A stretch of 64,000 bases of DNA. It comes from Bordetella genomosp. 13 (GTDB lineage Bacteria; Pseudomonadota; Gammaproteobacteria; Burkholderiales; Burkholderiaceae_B). Positions 9,138 through 20,009 of the stretch are shown here, piece after piece. Numbering within the stretch: the stretch's first letter is position 1; the number at the start of each line of letters is the position of its first letter. Where the stretch lies: the NCBI RefSeq assembly GCF_007679965.1, contig NZ_VEHL01000003.1, positions 496,001-560,000 of the forward strand, in the 5' to 3' direction. The notes under the pieces were generated by a model, which was not told where the DNA came from, searched no databases, and saw only the letters and a list, made by a program, of their open reading frames with translations. The position numbers and the translations under genes were made by a program.

Positions 9138-9572
9138 TTGAAGATCGGTGAACTGGCCCGCGCGGCGGGCACGACCGTGGAAACGGTCCGCTACTACGAG
9201 AAAGAGGGCCTGCTGCCCGCGCCGCAACGCGGCCTGAACAACTATCGCAGCTATGGCCAGCCCCATCTGGAGCGGCTGAAGCTGATCCGCAACTGCCGCG
9301 CGCTGGACATGACGCAGGAAGAGATCCGCGCCATCCTGGCCCTGGCGGACAATCATGAGTCGGGCTGCGCGCCCATCAACCACCTGTTCGACGAACACAT
9401 CGAGCACGTGGATGCCCGCATCGCGGAACTGACCCAGTTGCGCGGCCAGCTGACGGAACTGCGCCAGCGCTGCCTGTCCGCTCGTCCGGATGCGGAGGAT
9501 TGCGGCATCCTGCATGGGCTGGCCGAAATGGAGGCCGACGAGCGGCCGGAACGGCACACGCACCTGGGATAG
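9138..9572 (+). CDS. cadR: MerR-family Cd/Pb/Zn-responsive regulator (CadR/PbrR type)
   Basis: A 144-residue MerR-family activator read from TTG at 9138, which has a GGGAGA Shine-Dalgarno eight bases upstream. This start gives MKIGELARAAGTTVETVRYY at the N-terminus, exactly where MerR proteins begin. An upstream in-frame TTG at 9114 lacks this spacing. From the chosen start, Cys77, Cys112 and Cys122 fall close to the metal-ligand Cys positions of CadR (77, 112, 119). A dimerisation helix lies between them, and the tail ends ERHTHLG. It is predicted to bind the 19-bp-spacer promoter at 9068-9098 and switch on the ATPase. Confidence 0.9.
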   Translation: MKIGELARAAGTTVETVRYYEKEGLLPAPQRGLNNYRSYGQPHLERLKLIRNCRALDMTQEEIRAILALADNHESGCAPINHLFDEHIEHVDARIAELTQLRGQLTELRQRCLSARPDAEDCGILHGLAEMEADERPERHTHLG

Positions 9573-9752
9573 GCCGGGTTCGGGCCCGGTTTCGGGCCAA
9601 GTCCGGGTGGCTTCGGGTCGGGTCCGGGCGTGGATGCGGGCGCGGGGCGGCTCGGCGCCTGCAAACCCGCACGCTGGCCCGGGGCATGCCGCGCCGCGCC
9701 ATCGACCTGGCGTATGATGAGAATTCTTCTCGACTAGCTTCTGCCTCATTCG

Positions 9753-10331
9753 ATGACAGCCAACACGATAGACGCTCTGCTCACCCGCCGTTCCACCAAG
9801 ATGCTGCGCGGTCCCGCGCCCAGCGACGCCGAGCTGGCGCAGATCCTGCAAGCCGGCATGTGCGCCCCGGACCATGGCGCCATGCGGCCGTGGCGCTACG
9901 TTGTGATCCGCGGTGAAGCCGTGGGGCGTCTGGCCGACATGGCGCTGGACGTGGTCAAGCGCGGCGGCGACAAGCGCATGACGCCCGAAAAGGAAAAAGC
10001 CACGCGCGAATGGCTGGCCCAGGTGCCCATGGTGATCGCCGTGGCCCAGAAGATCGACCACGACAACACCAAGATTCCGGAGCAGGAGCAATTACTGGCG
10101 ACGGGCGCGTCGGTGATGAATGTGCTGAACGCCATTCATCTGTCCGGCTACGCGGCATTCTGGAGCACCGGCCTGGGCACCTACGTGGAAGAGGTGCAGG
10201 ACAAGCTGGGTCTGGACGCGCTGGATTACCGCTTCCTGGGTTTCCTGGCCGTGGGCACGCTGTCCATGGAATTGCCGCCGCTGCAGCGTCCCGACCACAG
10301 GAAGTTCGTGACTGAGTGGACGGGGCTGTAA
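9753..10331 (+). CDS. Nitroreductase family protein (YdjA-like)
   Basis: A 192-residue FMN-dependent nitroreductase-fold protein. The N-terminal RRSTKMLRGPAPS, then MCAPDHGAMRPWRYVVI, matches the minimal nitroreductase subclass typified by YdjA. GYAAFWSTG lies near the C-terminus and FLGFLAVGT closes the fold. It probably uses NAD(P)H and FMN; the natural substrate is unknown. It ends in a strong bidirectional terminator shared with argH. Confidence 0.88.
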   Translation: MTANTIDALLTRRSTKMLRGPAPSDAELAQILQAGMCAPDHGAMRPWRYVVIRGEAVGRLADMALDVVKRGGDKRMTPEKEKATREWLAQVPMVIAVAQKIDHDNTKIPEQEQLLATGASVMNVLNAIHLSGYAAFWSTGLGTYVEEVQDKLGLDALDYRFLGFLAVGTLSMELPPLQRPDHRKFVTEWTGL

Positions 10332-10428
10332 GGCTTCTGGTGCGCGGGTGCGCCGGAGTGGTTCGATCGTGCCCCGCGCCGGTCGCGAATGCGATTGAGT
10401 GCTGCCAGGCGCGTGCCGCTGCCATGCA

Positions 10429-10462
10429 AGAAAAAAGCCACTTCTCGAAGTGGCTTTTTTTG
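10429..10462. terminator. Strong bidirectional Rho-independent terminator
   Basis: A perfect 13-bp stem (AAAAAAGCCACTT at 10431-10443 and AAGTGGCTTTTTT at 10448-10460) encloses a four-base loop. The A-run on one side and T-run on the other make it work on both strands. It sits between the convergent nitroreductase and argH genes. Confidence 0.92.
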
Positions 10463-10525
10463 TATCTGGCTGGGTGGTGCCGGCAGAAGATGCTGGCCGG
10501 AGTCATCGGCCAGCAAGGTGGGGCG

Positions 10526-11941
10526 TCAGGCCGTCTCGGCCAGCACGCGCTGCGCTTCCACGCGCACGCGGTCGGGGGCGGTGCCGCCGACGTGATTGCG
10601 GGCGGCGACGGAGCCTTCCAGGGTCAGCACCTGGTGGATGTCGGCCTCGATGGCGGTGTGGTAGCCCTGCAGTTCGGCCAACGACAGGTCGGCCAGGTCG
10701 ATGCCGCGCTGTTCGCAGTCACGCACCGCGTGGGCCACGATCTCGTGGGCATCGCGGAAGGGCAGGCCGCGCTTGACCAGGTAATCGGCCAGGTCGGTGG
10801 CGGTGGCGAAGCCCTGTAGCGCGGCAGCACGCATGTTGTCGGCCTTGACGCGGATGCCGCCGGCCATGTCGGCGAAGATGGTCAGCGTGTCGCGCAGCGT
10901 GTCGACGGTGTCGAACAGGCCTTCCTTGTCCTCCTGGTTATCCTTGTTGTAGGCCAGGGGCTGGCCTTTCATCAGGGTGAGCAGGGCGACCAGGTGGCCG
11001 TTGACGCGGCCGGTCTTGCCGCGGGCCAGCTCGGGCACGTCGGGGTTTTTCTTCTGCGGCATGATGGAGCTGCCGGTGCAGAAGCGGTCGGCCAGGTCGA
11101 TGAAGCCCACGCGCGGGCTCATCCACAGCACCAGCTCTTCGGACAGGCGCGACACGTGCGTCATGACCAGGGCGGCGGCGGCGCAGAACTCGATGGCGAA
11201 GTCGCGGTCGGACACGGCGTCCAGCGAGTTGCGGCACACGCCGTCGAAACCCAGGGAGGCGGCGACGCGTTCGCGGTCGATGGGATAGGACGTGCCGGCC
11301 AGGGCGGCGGCGCCCAGCGGCAGGCGGTTGACGCGCTTGCGGCAGTCGGCCAGGCGCTCGGCATCGCGGCCGAACATTTCAGCATAGGCCAGCAGGTGGT
11401 GGCCGAAGGTGACGGGCTGGGCGACCTGCAGGTGCGTGAAGCCCGGCATGATGGTGGCGGCGTTTTCCAGCGCCACGGAAGCCAGAGCGCGGCGCAACTG
11501 GCGCAGCAGGTCGATGAGGTGGTCGATCTCGTCGCGCAGCCACAGGCGGATGTCGGTGGCCACCTGGTCGTTGCGCGAACGGCCGGTGTGCAGGCGCTTG
11601 CCCGCGTCGCCGACCAGTTCGACCAGGCGCTTTTCGATGTTCAGGTGCACGTCTTCCAGGTCGAGCAGCCACTGGAAGGTGCCGGCGTCGATTTCGGACA
11701 GGATCTGCTGCATGCCGCGCTGGATGTCGGCGAGGTCTTGCGCGGGGATGATGCCCTGTGCGGCCAGCATCTCGGCATGGGCCAGCGAGCCGCGGATGTC
11801 GTGGCGGGCCAGGCGCTGGTCGAAGTCGACCGAGGCGGTGTAGCGCTTGACGAGATCGGAGACGGGTTCGGAGAACCGGGCGGACCAGGCTTGCGCCTTG
11901 TTGGCGAACTGGTCTTGCGAGGAAGAGGGGGTATTTGCCAT
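10526..11941 (-). CDS. argH: Argininosuccinate lyase
   Basis: A 471-residue enzyme of the fumarase/aspartase superfamily that splits argininosuccinate into arginine and fumarate, the last step of arginine synthesis. It has [40 protein letters not shown] and the superfamily signature [20 protein letters not shown], the flexible loop that bears the catalytic Ser. ATG at 11941 fits the usual ArgH length. A TATAAT lies only nine bases upstream, so the transcript may be nearly leaderless (see the promoter entry). Cytoplasmic homotetramer. Confidence 0.96.
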   Translation of the reverse strand: MANTPSSSQDQFANKAQAWSARFSEPVSDLVKRYTASVDFDQRLARHDIRGSLAHAEMLAAQGIIPAQDLADIQRGMQQILSEIDAGTFQWLLDLEDVHLNIEKRLVELVGDAGKRLHTGRSRNDQVATDIRLWLRDEIDHLIDLLRQLRRALASVALENAATIMPGFTHLQVAQPVTFGHHLLAYAEMFGRDAERLADCRKRVNRLPLGAAALAGTSYPIDRERVAASLGFDGVCRNSLDAVSDRDFAIEFCAAAALVMTHVSRLSEELVLWMSPRVGFIDLADRFCTGSSIMPQKKNPDVPELARGKTGRVNGHLVALLTLMKGQPLAYNKDNQEDKEGLFDTVDTLRDTLTIFADMAGGIRVKADNMRAAALQGFATATDLADYLVKRGLPFRDAHEIVAHAVRDCEQRGIDLADLSLAELQGYHTAIEADIHQVLTLEGSVAARNHVGGTAPDRVRVEAQRVLAETA

Positions 11942-11950
11942 GGTGCCGCG

Positions 11951-11956
11951 ATTATA
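11951..11956 (-). promoter_or_regulatory. Consensus -10 box immediately upstream of argH
   Basis: The minus strand reads TATAAT at 11956-11951. The next bases lead straight to the ATG at 11941, giving a predicted transcription start within a few bases of the start codon. I see no Shine-Dalgarno sequence between. No good -35 at 17 bp is visible (ACAGGA at best). Confidence 0.5.
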
Positions 11957-12070
11957 GGCTGTGGGTAGGTCGGTCCTGTCGGATCGCCGGGTGAATGCCG
12001 CTAAGGTACCAAATGCCCGGCACCGCTGGAACCCGCCGGTTCTGGTAGGGGGAGGCAGGTCCTGCGGCGT

Positions 12071-12079
12071 GCGATAATT
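12071..12079 (+). promoter_or_regulatory. Extended -10 promoter for nadE
   Basis: TGCGATAAT matches an extended -10 element (TGn followed by a TATAAT-like hexamer, 5 of 6), about 37 bases before the nadE start. It is divergent from the argH -10. No clear -35 is visible. Confidence 0.45.
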
Positions 12080-12116
12080 TTTCCGTCTCTTTTCACGGAT
12101 TCCGGAATCGTCCCCC

Positions 12117-13751
12117 ATGAGCGTCGCCAGGGTAGCAATCGCGCAAATCAACGCCATCGTCGGCGACCTGGCCGGCAACGCCGCCAAGGTGCTGAAGGCC
12201 GCCCACGCGGCGCACGAGCAGGGCGCCGACGTGCTGGTCACCCCCGAACTGGTACTGACCGGTTATCCGCCCGAAGACCTGCTGCTGCGCCCGTCCTTCG
12301 TGCAGAAGCAGGAGGAAGTCCTGCAGCGCCTGGGCCGCGACCTGGCCGCGCTGAACGGACTGCACGTCGTGGTGGGCCACGTGCAGAGGCACCAGGGCCG
12401 GCTGTACAACGCCGCCGTCGTGCTGTGCGGCGGGGCCGAGGTCGGCACCTACCGCAAGCGCGAACTTCCCAACTATTCCGTGTTCGACGAACAGCGCTAT
12501 TTCGCCGCCGACGGCGCGCCGCTGGTGTTCACGGTCAAGGGCGTGCCGTTCGGCCTGAACATCTGCGAAGACATCTGGATCGACCGGGCCGCGCGCGCCG
12601 CTGCCGATGCAGGTGCCCGCGTGCTGCTGGTGCCCAATGCCTCCCCGTACAACACCGGCAAGCAGGAAGAACGCCGGGTCGTGGCCGAGCGCTGCGTGCG
12701 CGACACCGGCTGCGCCATCATTTACGCCAACATGGTCGGTGGCCAGGACGAACTGGTATTCGACGGCGCGTCGTTCGCACTGGACGCCCTGGGCCAGCGC
12801 GCTGCCCGGCTGCCCGACTTCGCCGAAGGCGTGAACGTGGTCGAGGTCGACGCGCGGGGCGGCGTGCGCCCGGTATCGCCGCAGGCCGACGTGGCGCCGC
12901 ATTGCCTGGAAGAGCAGGTCTGGAACGCCCTCGTGCTGGGCGTGCGCGACTACCTGGGCAAGAATGGTTTTCCGGGCGCCATCATCGGCCTGTCCGGCGG
13001 CATCGACTCGGCCGTGGTGCTGGCCGTGGCGGTCGATGCGCTGGGCGCCGAGAACGTGCGCGCCGTGATGATGCCGTCGCGCTACACCGCCGACATCTCG
13101 CAGATCGACGCGGCCGACATGGCCAGGCGGCTGGGCGTCAAGTACGACGACATCGCCATCGCCCCGGCCATCGGCGCATTCGACCAGATGCTTGCGGCCC
13201 AGTTCGAGGGCCTGCCGCTGGATGCGACCGAGGAGAACATCCAGGCACGCGTGCGCGGGACGCTGCTGATGGCGCTGTCCAACAAGACCGGCCGCCTGGT
13301 GCTGACCACGGGCAACAAGTCCGAGATGACCACCGGCTATTGCACGCTATATGGCGACATGGCGGGCGGGTTCGCCGTCATCAAGGACGTGCCCAAGACG
13401 CTGGTGTACCGGCTGGCGCAGTGGCGCAATACCCGCGAGGAAATCATCCCCGAACGCATCATCACCCGTCCGCCGTCCGCGGAACTGCGTCCCGACCAGA
13501 CCGACCAGGACAGCCTGCCGCCCTACGACGTGCTGGACGGCATCATGGCGCGCTACATGGAAGCCAACGAGTCGCCGGCCGATATCGTCGCCGCCGGTTA
13601 TCCTCCCGCCGCCGTCGAACAGGTGGTGCGGCTCATCCGCATCAACGAGTACAAGCGCCGCCAGGCGCCGCCCGGACCGCGCATCACGCCGCGCGCGTTC
13701 GGCCGGGATTGGCGCTATCCTGTCACCAACGGCTTTCGCGAACCGCTGTAG
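12117..13751 (+). CDS. nadE: Glutamine-dependent NAD+ synthetase
   Basis: A 544-residue two-domain enzyme. The N-terminal carbon-nitrogen hydrolase domain supplies ammonia from glutamine, with catalytic Glu44 ([14 protein letters not shown]), Lys114 ([10 protein letters not shown]) and Cys150 (GLNICEDIW). The C-terminal NAD synthase domain has the ATP pyrophosphatase loop LSGGIDSAV at about 294-302, and [20 protein letters not shown]. It converts deamido-NAD+ to NAD+ with ATP and glutamine in the cytoplasm. glnB follows 120 bases downstream on the same strand. Confidence 0.96.
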   Translation: MSVARVAIAQINAIVGDLAGNAAKVLKAAHAAHEQGADVLVTPELVLTGYPPEDLLLRPSFVQKQEEVLQRLGRDLAALNGLHVVVGHVQRHQGRLYNAAVVLCGGAEVGTYRKRELPNYSVFDEQRYFAADGAPLVFTVKGVPFGLNICEDIWIDRAARAAADAGARVLLVPNASPYNTGKQEERRVVAERCVRDTGCAIIYANMVGGQDELVFDGASFALDALGQRAARLPDFAEGVNVVEVDARGGVRPVSPQADVAPHCLEEQVWNALVLGVRDYLGKNGFPGAIIGLSGGIDSAVVLAVAVDALGAENVRAVMMPSRYTADISQIDAADMARRLGVKYDDIAIAPAIGAFDQMLAAQFEGLPLDATEENIQARVRGTLLMALSNKTGRLVLTTGNKSEMTTGYCTLYGDMAGGFAVIKDVPKTLVYRLAQWRNTREEIIPERIITRPPSAELRPDQTDQDSLPPYDVLDGIMARYMEANESPADIVAAGYPPAAVEQVVRLIRINEYKRRQAPPGPRITPRAFGRDWRYPVTNGFREPL

Positions 13752-13754
13752 CGC

Positions 13755-14210
<456 letters not shown>

Positions 14211-14413
14211 AGCGGCCGCTTCAACACAGTCTTCGCCCCAGCCGGCCGGCGTGCGCAGCGCCGGCCGCGTCGTTTCCAATTTCCAGTTTTCGGTTCCCAG
14301 CTCCCGGTGGCACGTTTACCGCGTGCGCATCGCCTGCCGGAAAACATCCCGCCGCATGAAGCCGATGCAGCTCGACCCGGGACGCGCGGATCCGGGCTCC
14401 ACCGGTCCGCCAG

Positions 14414-14456
14414 CGTCGCCCCCTGGGGGGGAAGCGCGCAGCGCTTCGGGGGGTCA
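14414..14456. repeat. REP-like palindromic element between glnB and gspF
   Basis: A compact G+C-rich structure contains CCCCC-T-GGGGGG (14419-14430) and a second perfect hairpin with arms GAAGCGC (14431-14437) and GCGCTTC (14441-14447), then a further G run to 14453. The C run can pair with either G run. Such elements are common between convergent genes in Burkholderiales and may stop transcription from both sides. It abuts and overlaps the gspF stop codon. Confidence 0.65.
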
Positions 14457-15662
14457 ACGGACCAACTGGTTCATCTCCAGGATCGGCATCATCACCGCCA
14501 GCACGATCATCAGCACGATGCCGCCCATCACCACGATCAGCAGCGGCTCCAGCAGGGCGGTCATGGCCATGGCGCGGCGTTCCAGATCGCGCGACAGGTT
14601 GTTGGCGCCGCGCTCCAGCAGTTCGGGCAGCCGGCCGGTCTTCTCGCCGCTGGCGATCAGGTGCACCAGCAGCGACGGAAAGCACTTCTGCGCGCCCAGC
14701 GAAGCCGACAGCGAGGCCCCTTCGCGTACCCGGTCGCTGGCGTCGTCCACGGCGGCCCGCAGGCGGTCGTTGCCCAGCGTGCGGCGCGCCGCGTCCAGCG
14801 AGGTCAGCAGGGCCACGCCGCTGCCCGTCAGGATGGCCAGGGTGGAGGCGAAACGCGCCGCGTCCACGCCCAGCACGAAGCGGCCGACCAGGGGCAGCCG
14901 CAGCATGCGGTTGTGCCACGCCATGCGGGCCGCGGGGGCCCGCAGCGTGTAGCGCCACAGCATGACCAGGAATCCGATGGCCAGGGCCGTGAGCCAACCC
15001 CACTGGCGCACGTAGTCGCTGGCGCCCAGCATGATGCGGGTCAACAGCGGCAACTGCTGTTTGGCGTGGCTGAAGGCCGTGACCACCTGCGGCACCACGT
15101 AGCCCAGCAGGAAGATCACGATGATGACCGAGACGCACGCCACGACGGCCGGATAGATGAAGGCCGTGAGCACCTTGCTGCGCAGCGCGTTGCGCTCTTC
15201 GATGTAGGTGGCCAGCTTGTCCATGACCTGCGCCAGGTCGCCGGATTCTTCGCCGGCGCCGACCAGGGCGCGGTAGATCTCGGGGAAATCACGGGGCCGC
15301 GAGGCCAGCGCCACCGACAGGCGGTGGCCGGCCCGCACGTCCGCGCGCACTTCGGCCAGCAGCGCGGCCATGTGCTTGTTCTCGGACTGCTCCAGCGTGG
15401 CGCTGAGCGCCGCGTCCAGCGGCAGGCTGGCCGCCAGCAGGCTGGACAGCTGGCGGGTCATCCACGCCAGGTCGGCGTCCGACAGGCGCGGACGAAACAT
15501 GCCGGACAGCGAGCCGCTGGGCGCCGCAGTCGGGGCGGTGGACAGCGGCAGCAGGCCGCGGCTGCGCAATTGGTTGCGAGCCCCGCGCTCGGTTTCGGCT
15601 TCGATCGTGCCGTGCACGATCTTGCCCAGGGCATCGGTGGCTTCGTAACGGAAGGAGGGCAT
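14454..15662 (-). CDS. gspF: T2SS inner-membrane platform protein GspF
   Basis: A 402-residue polytopic protein of the GspF/PilC family, which couples the secretion ATPase to pseudopilus assembly. It starts MPSFRYEATDALGKIVHGTI and has the duplicated GspF domain: LSSLLAASLPLDAALSA in the first half and LAILTGSGVALLTSLDA in the second. Three membrane segments lie near residues 165-190, 215-235 and 370-395. The gene stands alone on the minus strand, divergent from gspD by 125 bases, whereas in many T2SS clusters gspF follows gspE directly. Confidence 0.95.
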   Translation of the reverse strand: MPSFRYEATDALGKIVHGTIEAETERGARNQLRSRGLLPLSTAPTAAPSGSLSGMFRPRLSDADLAWMTRQLSSLLAASLPLDAALSATLEQSENKHMAALLAEVRADVRAGHRLSVALASRPRDFPEIYRALVGAGEESGDLAQVMDKLATYIEERNALRSKVLTAFIYPAVVACVSVIIVIFLLGYVVPQVVTAFSHAKQQLPLLTRIMLGASDYVRQWGWLTALAIGFLVMLWRYTLRAPAARMAWHNRMLRLPLVGRFVLGVDAARFASTLAILTGSGVALLTSLDAARRTLGNDRLRAAVDDASDRVREGASLSASLGAQKCFPSLLVHLIASGEKTGRLPELLERGANNLSRDLERRAMAMTALLEPLLIVVMGGIVLMIVLAVMMPILEMNQLVR

Positions 15663-15724
15663 GTCAATGGAAATTCAGTTTGGAGGCAATGCGTTGGGCT
15701 CACACCATGCAGGGGAATTATGAC

Positions 15725-15753
15725 TGTAGTGTTTCGTTGTCACCTCGTATACT
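15725..15753 (+). promoter_or_regulatory. Candidate gspD promoter
   Basis: A good -10 TATACT (15748-15753) lies 34 bases upstream of the gspD ATG. The hexamer 17 bases upstream of it (TGTAGT) is a poor -35, so an activator or another sigma factor may be involved. The same short region must also hold the divergent gspF promoter. Confidence 0.4.
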
Positions 15754-15787
15754 CGGCGAATTTTCCAGCCCTGTGGTGTAGATTTTC

Positions 15788-18433
15788 ATGCGTCAAATCC
15801 TGTCGTTCGGCTTGGCCGCCGTCATCGCCGCCAGTAGTTGCGCCTTGCCGGTACAAAGCGCGCAAGCGCAACAGAGCGACAACCGGGTCAGCCTGAATTT
15901 CGTCGACACCGACATTCCGGCCGTCCTGCGCGCTTTGTCCGTATTCACGCAACGCAACTTCCTGGTCGATCCCCGCGTCAAGGGCAAGATCACCCTGGTG
16001 TCCGAGCGGCCCGTCAGCCGCGACCAGGCGTTGTCCATGCTGACCGGCGCGCTGCGCCTGCAGGGCTTCGCCATCGTCGACGTCGATGGCGTGACCCGCG
16101 TGGTGCCCGAGGCCGACGGCAAGCTGCAGGGCAGCCCGGTCGTGACCGACGGCCCGCGCACGCCGGGCACGGGCCGCGGCGCCAACGGATCGATGTCGAT
16201 GGAGGACTTCGCGCGCGGCAGCCAGATGGTGACGCGCGTGTTCTCGTTGAAGTACGAGAACGCCGCCAACCTGGTGCCGGTGCTGCGCCCCATGGTGCCG
16301 CCAAACAATCCCATCAACGCGTATCCGGGCAACAACACGCTGGTCATCACCGACTACGCCGACAATCTGGAGCGCATCGCCCAGGTGATCGCGCGCATCG
16401 ACGTGGCCTCGTCGATGGACACCGACGTGGTGCCGATCGAATATGGTATCGCGTCCGACATCGCGGCGTTGGCCTCGCAGCTGATGGACGGCCAGGGCGG
16501 CGCGCAGGGCGGGGCGGGCGCCGACGCCTCGCGCATCGCCATCGTGGCCGATCCGCGCAGCAACAGCGTGGTGATCCGTTCGGGTAATCCCGCACGCACC
16601 CGCCTGGCCCGCGAGCTGATCGGCAAGCTGGACGCGCGCCAGAAGAACGCCGGCAACCTGCACGTGGTGTATCTGCGCAATGCGCAGGCCACGCGCATCG
16701 CGCACGTGCTGGGCGGCCTGCTGAACGGCCAGAGCCAGACGCAGAGCATCGGCACGTCGGGCCCGGGGGCCGCGGGCACCGTGGCGGGCGCGGGCACCGG
16801 CCTGAGCGGCCGCAGCACGTCCTCCGGATCGCGCACCAGCAGCAGCGGCGGCATGCGGGGCTTCGGCGGCGGCTCCAACGGCGGTTTCGGCGGCAACAGC
16901 AGTTCCGGAGGGCTGGGCAACACGCAGCAGATCTCGCGCGAAGACCCCAGCGACGCGGCCGAGCCCGTGTCCTACGCGGCCGGCGGCGCGGTCATCCAGG
17001 CCGATCCCTCCACCAACACGCTGATCATCTCCGCGCCCGAGCCGCTGTACCGCAGCCTGCGCGAAGTCATCGACCAGCTGGACCAGCGCCGCGCGCAGGT
17101 GCTGGTGGAAAGCATGATCGTCGAGGTCAACGCCAACTCGGGCTCCGAATTCGGCATCCAGTGGATGACGGGCGGCAACGGCCTGTCCAGCGGCCGCTCC
17201 AGCTTCATCGGCGGCACCAACCTGGGCGGCAGCGGCATCACCGGGACCGGCCCCACGACGCTGGACGCGCTGGGCCGCGGCCTGAGCCTGGGCGTGGTCA
17301 AGGGCACGGTCGACGTGCTGGGCAACGAAGTCATCAACCTGGGTGTGCTGGCCCGCGCGCTGCAGAACTCGGGCGAGGCCAACATCCTGTCCACGCCGAA
17401 CCTGCTGACGCTGGACAACGAGCAGGCCAGCATCCTGGTGGGCCAGACGGTGCCGTTCGTCACGGGCTCGTACGTCACCTCGGGCAGCGACAGCGCCAGC
17501 AACCCGTTCCAGACGGTCGAGCGCGAGGACATCGGCCTGAAGCTGAACATCCGCCCGCAGATCTCCGAGGGCGGCGCGGTCAAGCTGGACATCTACCAGG
17601 AGGTCAGCAGCATCGACGACGCGCGGTCCAACGCCACCACCGGCATCGTCACCAACAAGCGTGCCATCGACACCAGCGTGCTGATCGACGACGGCCAGAT
17701 CATCGTGCTGGGCGGCCTGCTGGAAGACAGCATGACGATCTCGTCGAACAACGTGCCGGGCCTGAGCAAGATCCCGCTGCTGGGCGCGCTGTTCCGCTAC
17801 GACTCGCGCCAGCGCACCAAGACCAACCTGATGGTGTTCCTGCGTCCGTACGTTCTGCGCGATTCGCGCAGCAGCGCCAACGTCACGCTGGACCGCTACG
17901 ACTACATGCGCCGCGCGCAGAGCAACGCGCAGCCGGGCGAACACTGGCTGCTGCCGAACATGCAGGGCGCCCAGCTGCCGCCGGCTAACGTGCCGGTGGT
18001 GGGCGAGCGCCCGTACGACCTGCGTCCCGAGAACCTGGAGCAGACCATGCGCCGTCCGGGCCCGACCTCGTCGCAGTCCACGGCCGTGCGCCAGCTGCCG
18101 CAGGGTCCCGCGGCGCCGGATGCGGCCAACCAGCCCATCCGCGCCAGCCTGCCGCTGGGCGTGAGCGTCGCGCGCGATCCCTCGGCCATCTACGGCCAGT
18201 CCGACTCGACGACCACCACGCTGCAGATCGCCTCGGTCAACACCCAGGAAGAGGCCGACCAGATCGTCAAGCGCGTGCAGATCAGCGGCCTGAACGCGTA
18301 TTCGCGCGTCGGTCCCGGCGGCATCGGCGTGGTGGTGCGGGCCGCCGTGGCGCGCGACGCGACCACGGTCGACACCTCGCTGGACCTGCTGCGCCAGCTG
18401 GGCTTCAAGCCCGAGCTCGTGACGAACATGTAA
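15788..18433 (+). CDS. gspD: T2SS outer-membrane secretin GspD with SPOR-like C-terminal extension
   Basis: An 881-residue secretin with a signal peptide ending near residue 28. It has an N0 domain ([20 protein letters not shown]), three N1-N3 repeats and a Gly/Ser-rich insert at about residues 320-380 ([15 protein letters not shown], then FGGGSNGG). The secretin core has [13 protein letters not shown] and [17 protein letters not shown]. It forms the multimeric outer-membrane channel. After the core (about residue 700) comes a proline-rich linker. The last 75 residues begin [20 protein letters not shown] and look like a SPOR (peptidoglycan-binding) fold. I know of no such tail in standard GspD; outer-membrane targeting may depend on it, as no pilotin gene is seen. 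gspE follows after 10 bases. Confidence 0.95.
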   Translation: MRQILSFGLAAVIAASSCALPVQSAQAQQSDNRVSLNFVDTDIPAVLRALSVFTQRNFLVDPRVKGKITLVSERPVSRDQALSMLTGALRLQGFAIVDVDGVTRVVPEADGKLQGSPVVTDGPRTPGTGRGANGSMSMEDFARGSQMVTRVFSLKYENAANLVPVLRPMVPPNNPINAYPGNNTLVITDYADNLERIAQVIARIDVASSMDTDVVPIEYGIASDIAALASQLMDGQGGAQGGAGADASRIAIVADPRSNSVVIRSGNPARTRLARELIGKLDARQKNAGNLHVVYLRNAQATRIAHVLGGLLNGQSQTQSIGTSGPGAAGTVAGAGTGLSGRSTSSGSRTSSSGGMRGFGGGSNGGFGGNSSSGGLGNTQQISREDPSDAAEPVSYAAGGAVIQADPSTNTLIISAPEPLYRSLREVIDQLDQRRAQVLVESMIVEVNANSGSEFGIQWMTGGNGLSSGRSSFIGGTNLGGSGITGTGPTTLDALGRGLSLGVVKGTVDVLGNEVINLGVLARALQNSGEANILSTPNLLTLDNEQASILVGQTVPFVTGSYVTSGSDSASNPFQTVEREDIGLKLNIRPQISEGGAVKLDIYQEVSSIDDARSNATTGIVTNKRAIDTSVLIDDGQIIVLGGLLEDSMTISSNNVPGLSKIPLLGALFRYDSRQRTKTNLMVFLRPYVLRDSRSSANVTLDRYDYMRRAQSNAQPGEHWLLPNMQGAQLPPANVPVVGERPYDLRPENLEQTMRRPGPTSSQSTAVRQLPQGPAAPDAANQPIRASLPLGVSVARDPSAIYGQSDSTTTTLQIASVNTQEEADQIVKRVQISGLNAYSRVGPGGIGVVVRAAVARDATTVDTSLDLLRQLGFKPELVTNM

Positions 18434-18443
18434 GGGGCGGGCG

Positions 18444-19874
18444 ATGAATCCCCATCCCTTGCCCTACGCCTGGGCGCGCACGCACCGGGCCATGCTGTCG
18501 ATGCGTCCGGGCGCGGTGCAGCTGACCGTCAGTCCGCGCACGCCGGCGTGGGCGGTGCGCGAGATCCTGCGCTGCCACGGCGAAGTGCCGGTGGTCAGCG
18601 TGGACGACGGCGCGCTGGAAACCATGCTGACCGCGGCCTACAGCGACACCGAGGACGCCGCGTCCGTGATGGGCGTGGCCGAGAACGAGATCGACCTGGA
18701 CCGCCTGCTGCAGGACATGCCCGAAGTGGCCGACCTGCTGGAAGCCCAGGACGATGCGCCGGTCATCCGCATGATCAACGCGCTGTTCGCCCAGGCCGCG
18801 CGCGACAACGCCAGCGACATCCACATCGAGCCCTTCGAGACGCATTCGGTGGTGCGCTACCGCGTGGACGGCACGCTGCGCGACGTGGTGTCGCCGCGCA
18901 AGGCGCTGCATTCCGCGCTGATCTCGCGCATCAAGATCATGGCGCACCTGGACATCGCCGAGAAGCGCCTGCCGCAGGACGGCCGCATCGCGCTGCGCGT
19001 GGGCGGACGGCCCATCGACGTGCGGGTCTCGACGCTGCCCACCGGCCACGGCGAACGCGCGGTGCTGCGCCTGCTGGACAAGGAAGCAGGCCGCCTGCAG
19101 CTGGAAAAGCTGGGCATGAGCCCCATCGTGCTGGGCCGGCTCGACAAGCTGATCCGCCAGCCGCACGGCATCGTGCTGGTCACCGGTCCCACCGGCAGCG
19201 GCAAGACCACCACGTTGTATGCCGCGCTGTCGCGCCTGGACGCCTCCACCAGCAACATCCTGACGGTGGAGGACCCGATCGAGTATGACCTGCCCGGCAT
19301 CGGCCAGACGCAGGTCAACGCCAAGATCGACATGAGCTTCGCGATGGCCCTGCGCGCGATCCTGCGCCAGGATCCGGACGTGATCATGATCGGTGAAATC
19401 CGCGACCTGGAAACCGCTCAGATCGCGGTGCAGGCCTCGCTGACGGGCCACCTGGTGCTGGCCACGCTGCACACCAACGACTCGGTGTCGGCGGTGACGC
19501 GCCTGACGGACATGGGCGTCGAGCCCTTCCTGCTGGCCTCGTCGCTGCTGGGCGTGCTGGCGCAGCGCCTGGTGCGCAAGCTGTGCCCCGAATGCCGCAA
19601 GCCCGAGACGCAGCCGGACGGCACCACGGTGTATCGCGCGATGGGCTGCCCGCACTGCAACCACACCGGCTACAGCGGCCGTTCGGGCATCCACGAACTG
19701 TTCGTGGTGGACGACACCGCGCGCACGCTGATCCACGAAGGCCGCGACGAGCAGGCGCTGCGCCAGGCCGCGGCTGCCTCCGGCATGCACAACATGCGCG
19801 AAGACGGCCAACGCTGGATCGACGCGGGGGTGACCTCGCCCGAGGAGATCGTGAGGGTGACGCGGGACGATTGA
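18444..19874 (+). CDS. gspE: T2SS assembly ATPase GspE
   Basis: A 476-residue cytoplasmic hexameric ATPase of the GspE/PilB class. Walker [10 protein letters not shown] is at about 248-256; the Asp box and Walker B are in [19 protein letters not shown]; the His box is [15 protein letters not shown]. It has the CPEC...CPHC tetracysteine zinc site (from CPECRKPE to [11 protein letters not shown]) that marks true GspE rather than retraction ATPases. The N-terminal domain that binds GspL is short. It is translated directly after gspD, forming a two-gene operon. Confidence 0.96.
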   Translation: MNPHPLPYAWARTHRAMLSMRPGAVQLTVSPRTPAWAVREILRCHGEVPVVSVDDGALETMLTAAYSDTEDAASVMGVAENEIDLDRLLQDMPEVADLLEAQDDAPVIRMINALFAQAARDNASDIHIEPFETHSVVRYRVDGTLRDVVSPRKALHSALISRIKIMAHLDIAEKRLPQDGRIALRVGGRPIDVRVSTLPTGHGERAVLRLLDKEAGRLQLEKLGMSPIVLGRLDKLIRQPHGIVLVTGPTGSGKTTTLYAALSRLDASTSNILTVEDPIEYDLPGIGQTQVNAKIDMSFAMALRAILRQDPDVIMIGEIRDLETAQIAVQASLTGHLVLATLHTNDSVSAVTRLTDMGVEPFLLASSLLGVLAQRLVRKLCPECRKPETQPDGTTVYRAMGCPHCNHTGYSGRSGIHELFVVDDTARTLIHEGRDEQALRQAAAASGMHNMREDGQRWIDAGVTSPEEIVRVTRDD

Positions 19875-20009
19875 GCCCACGTGCGATGGCGTCGCCCCGC
19901 AGGGCGATGCCGTGGCTTAAATGCCTGGCGGCGCATGGCCGGCTGCTTCATCGACGCGTGCCGGATGCGTCGTCCGGCGCGCGCAGCGGCGGCGGCCATG
20001 GCGGATGCG

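Noticed and set aside
15740..17944. 734-codon frame antisense to gspD
   Set aside because: No domain, repetitive Ala/Arg/Val/His composition; gspD on the other strand is complete.
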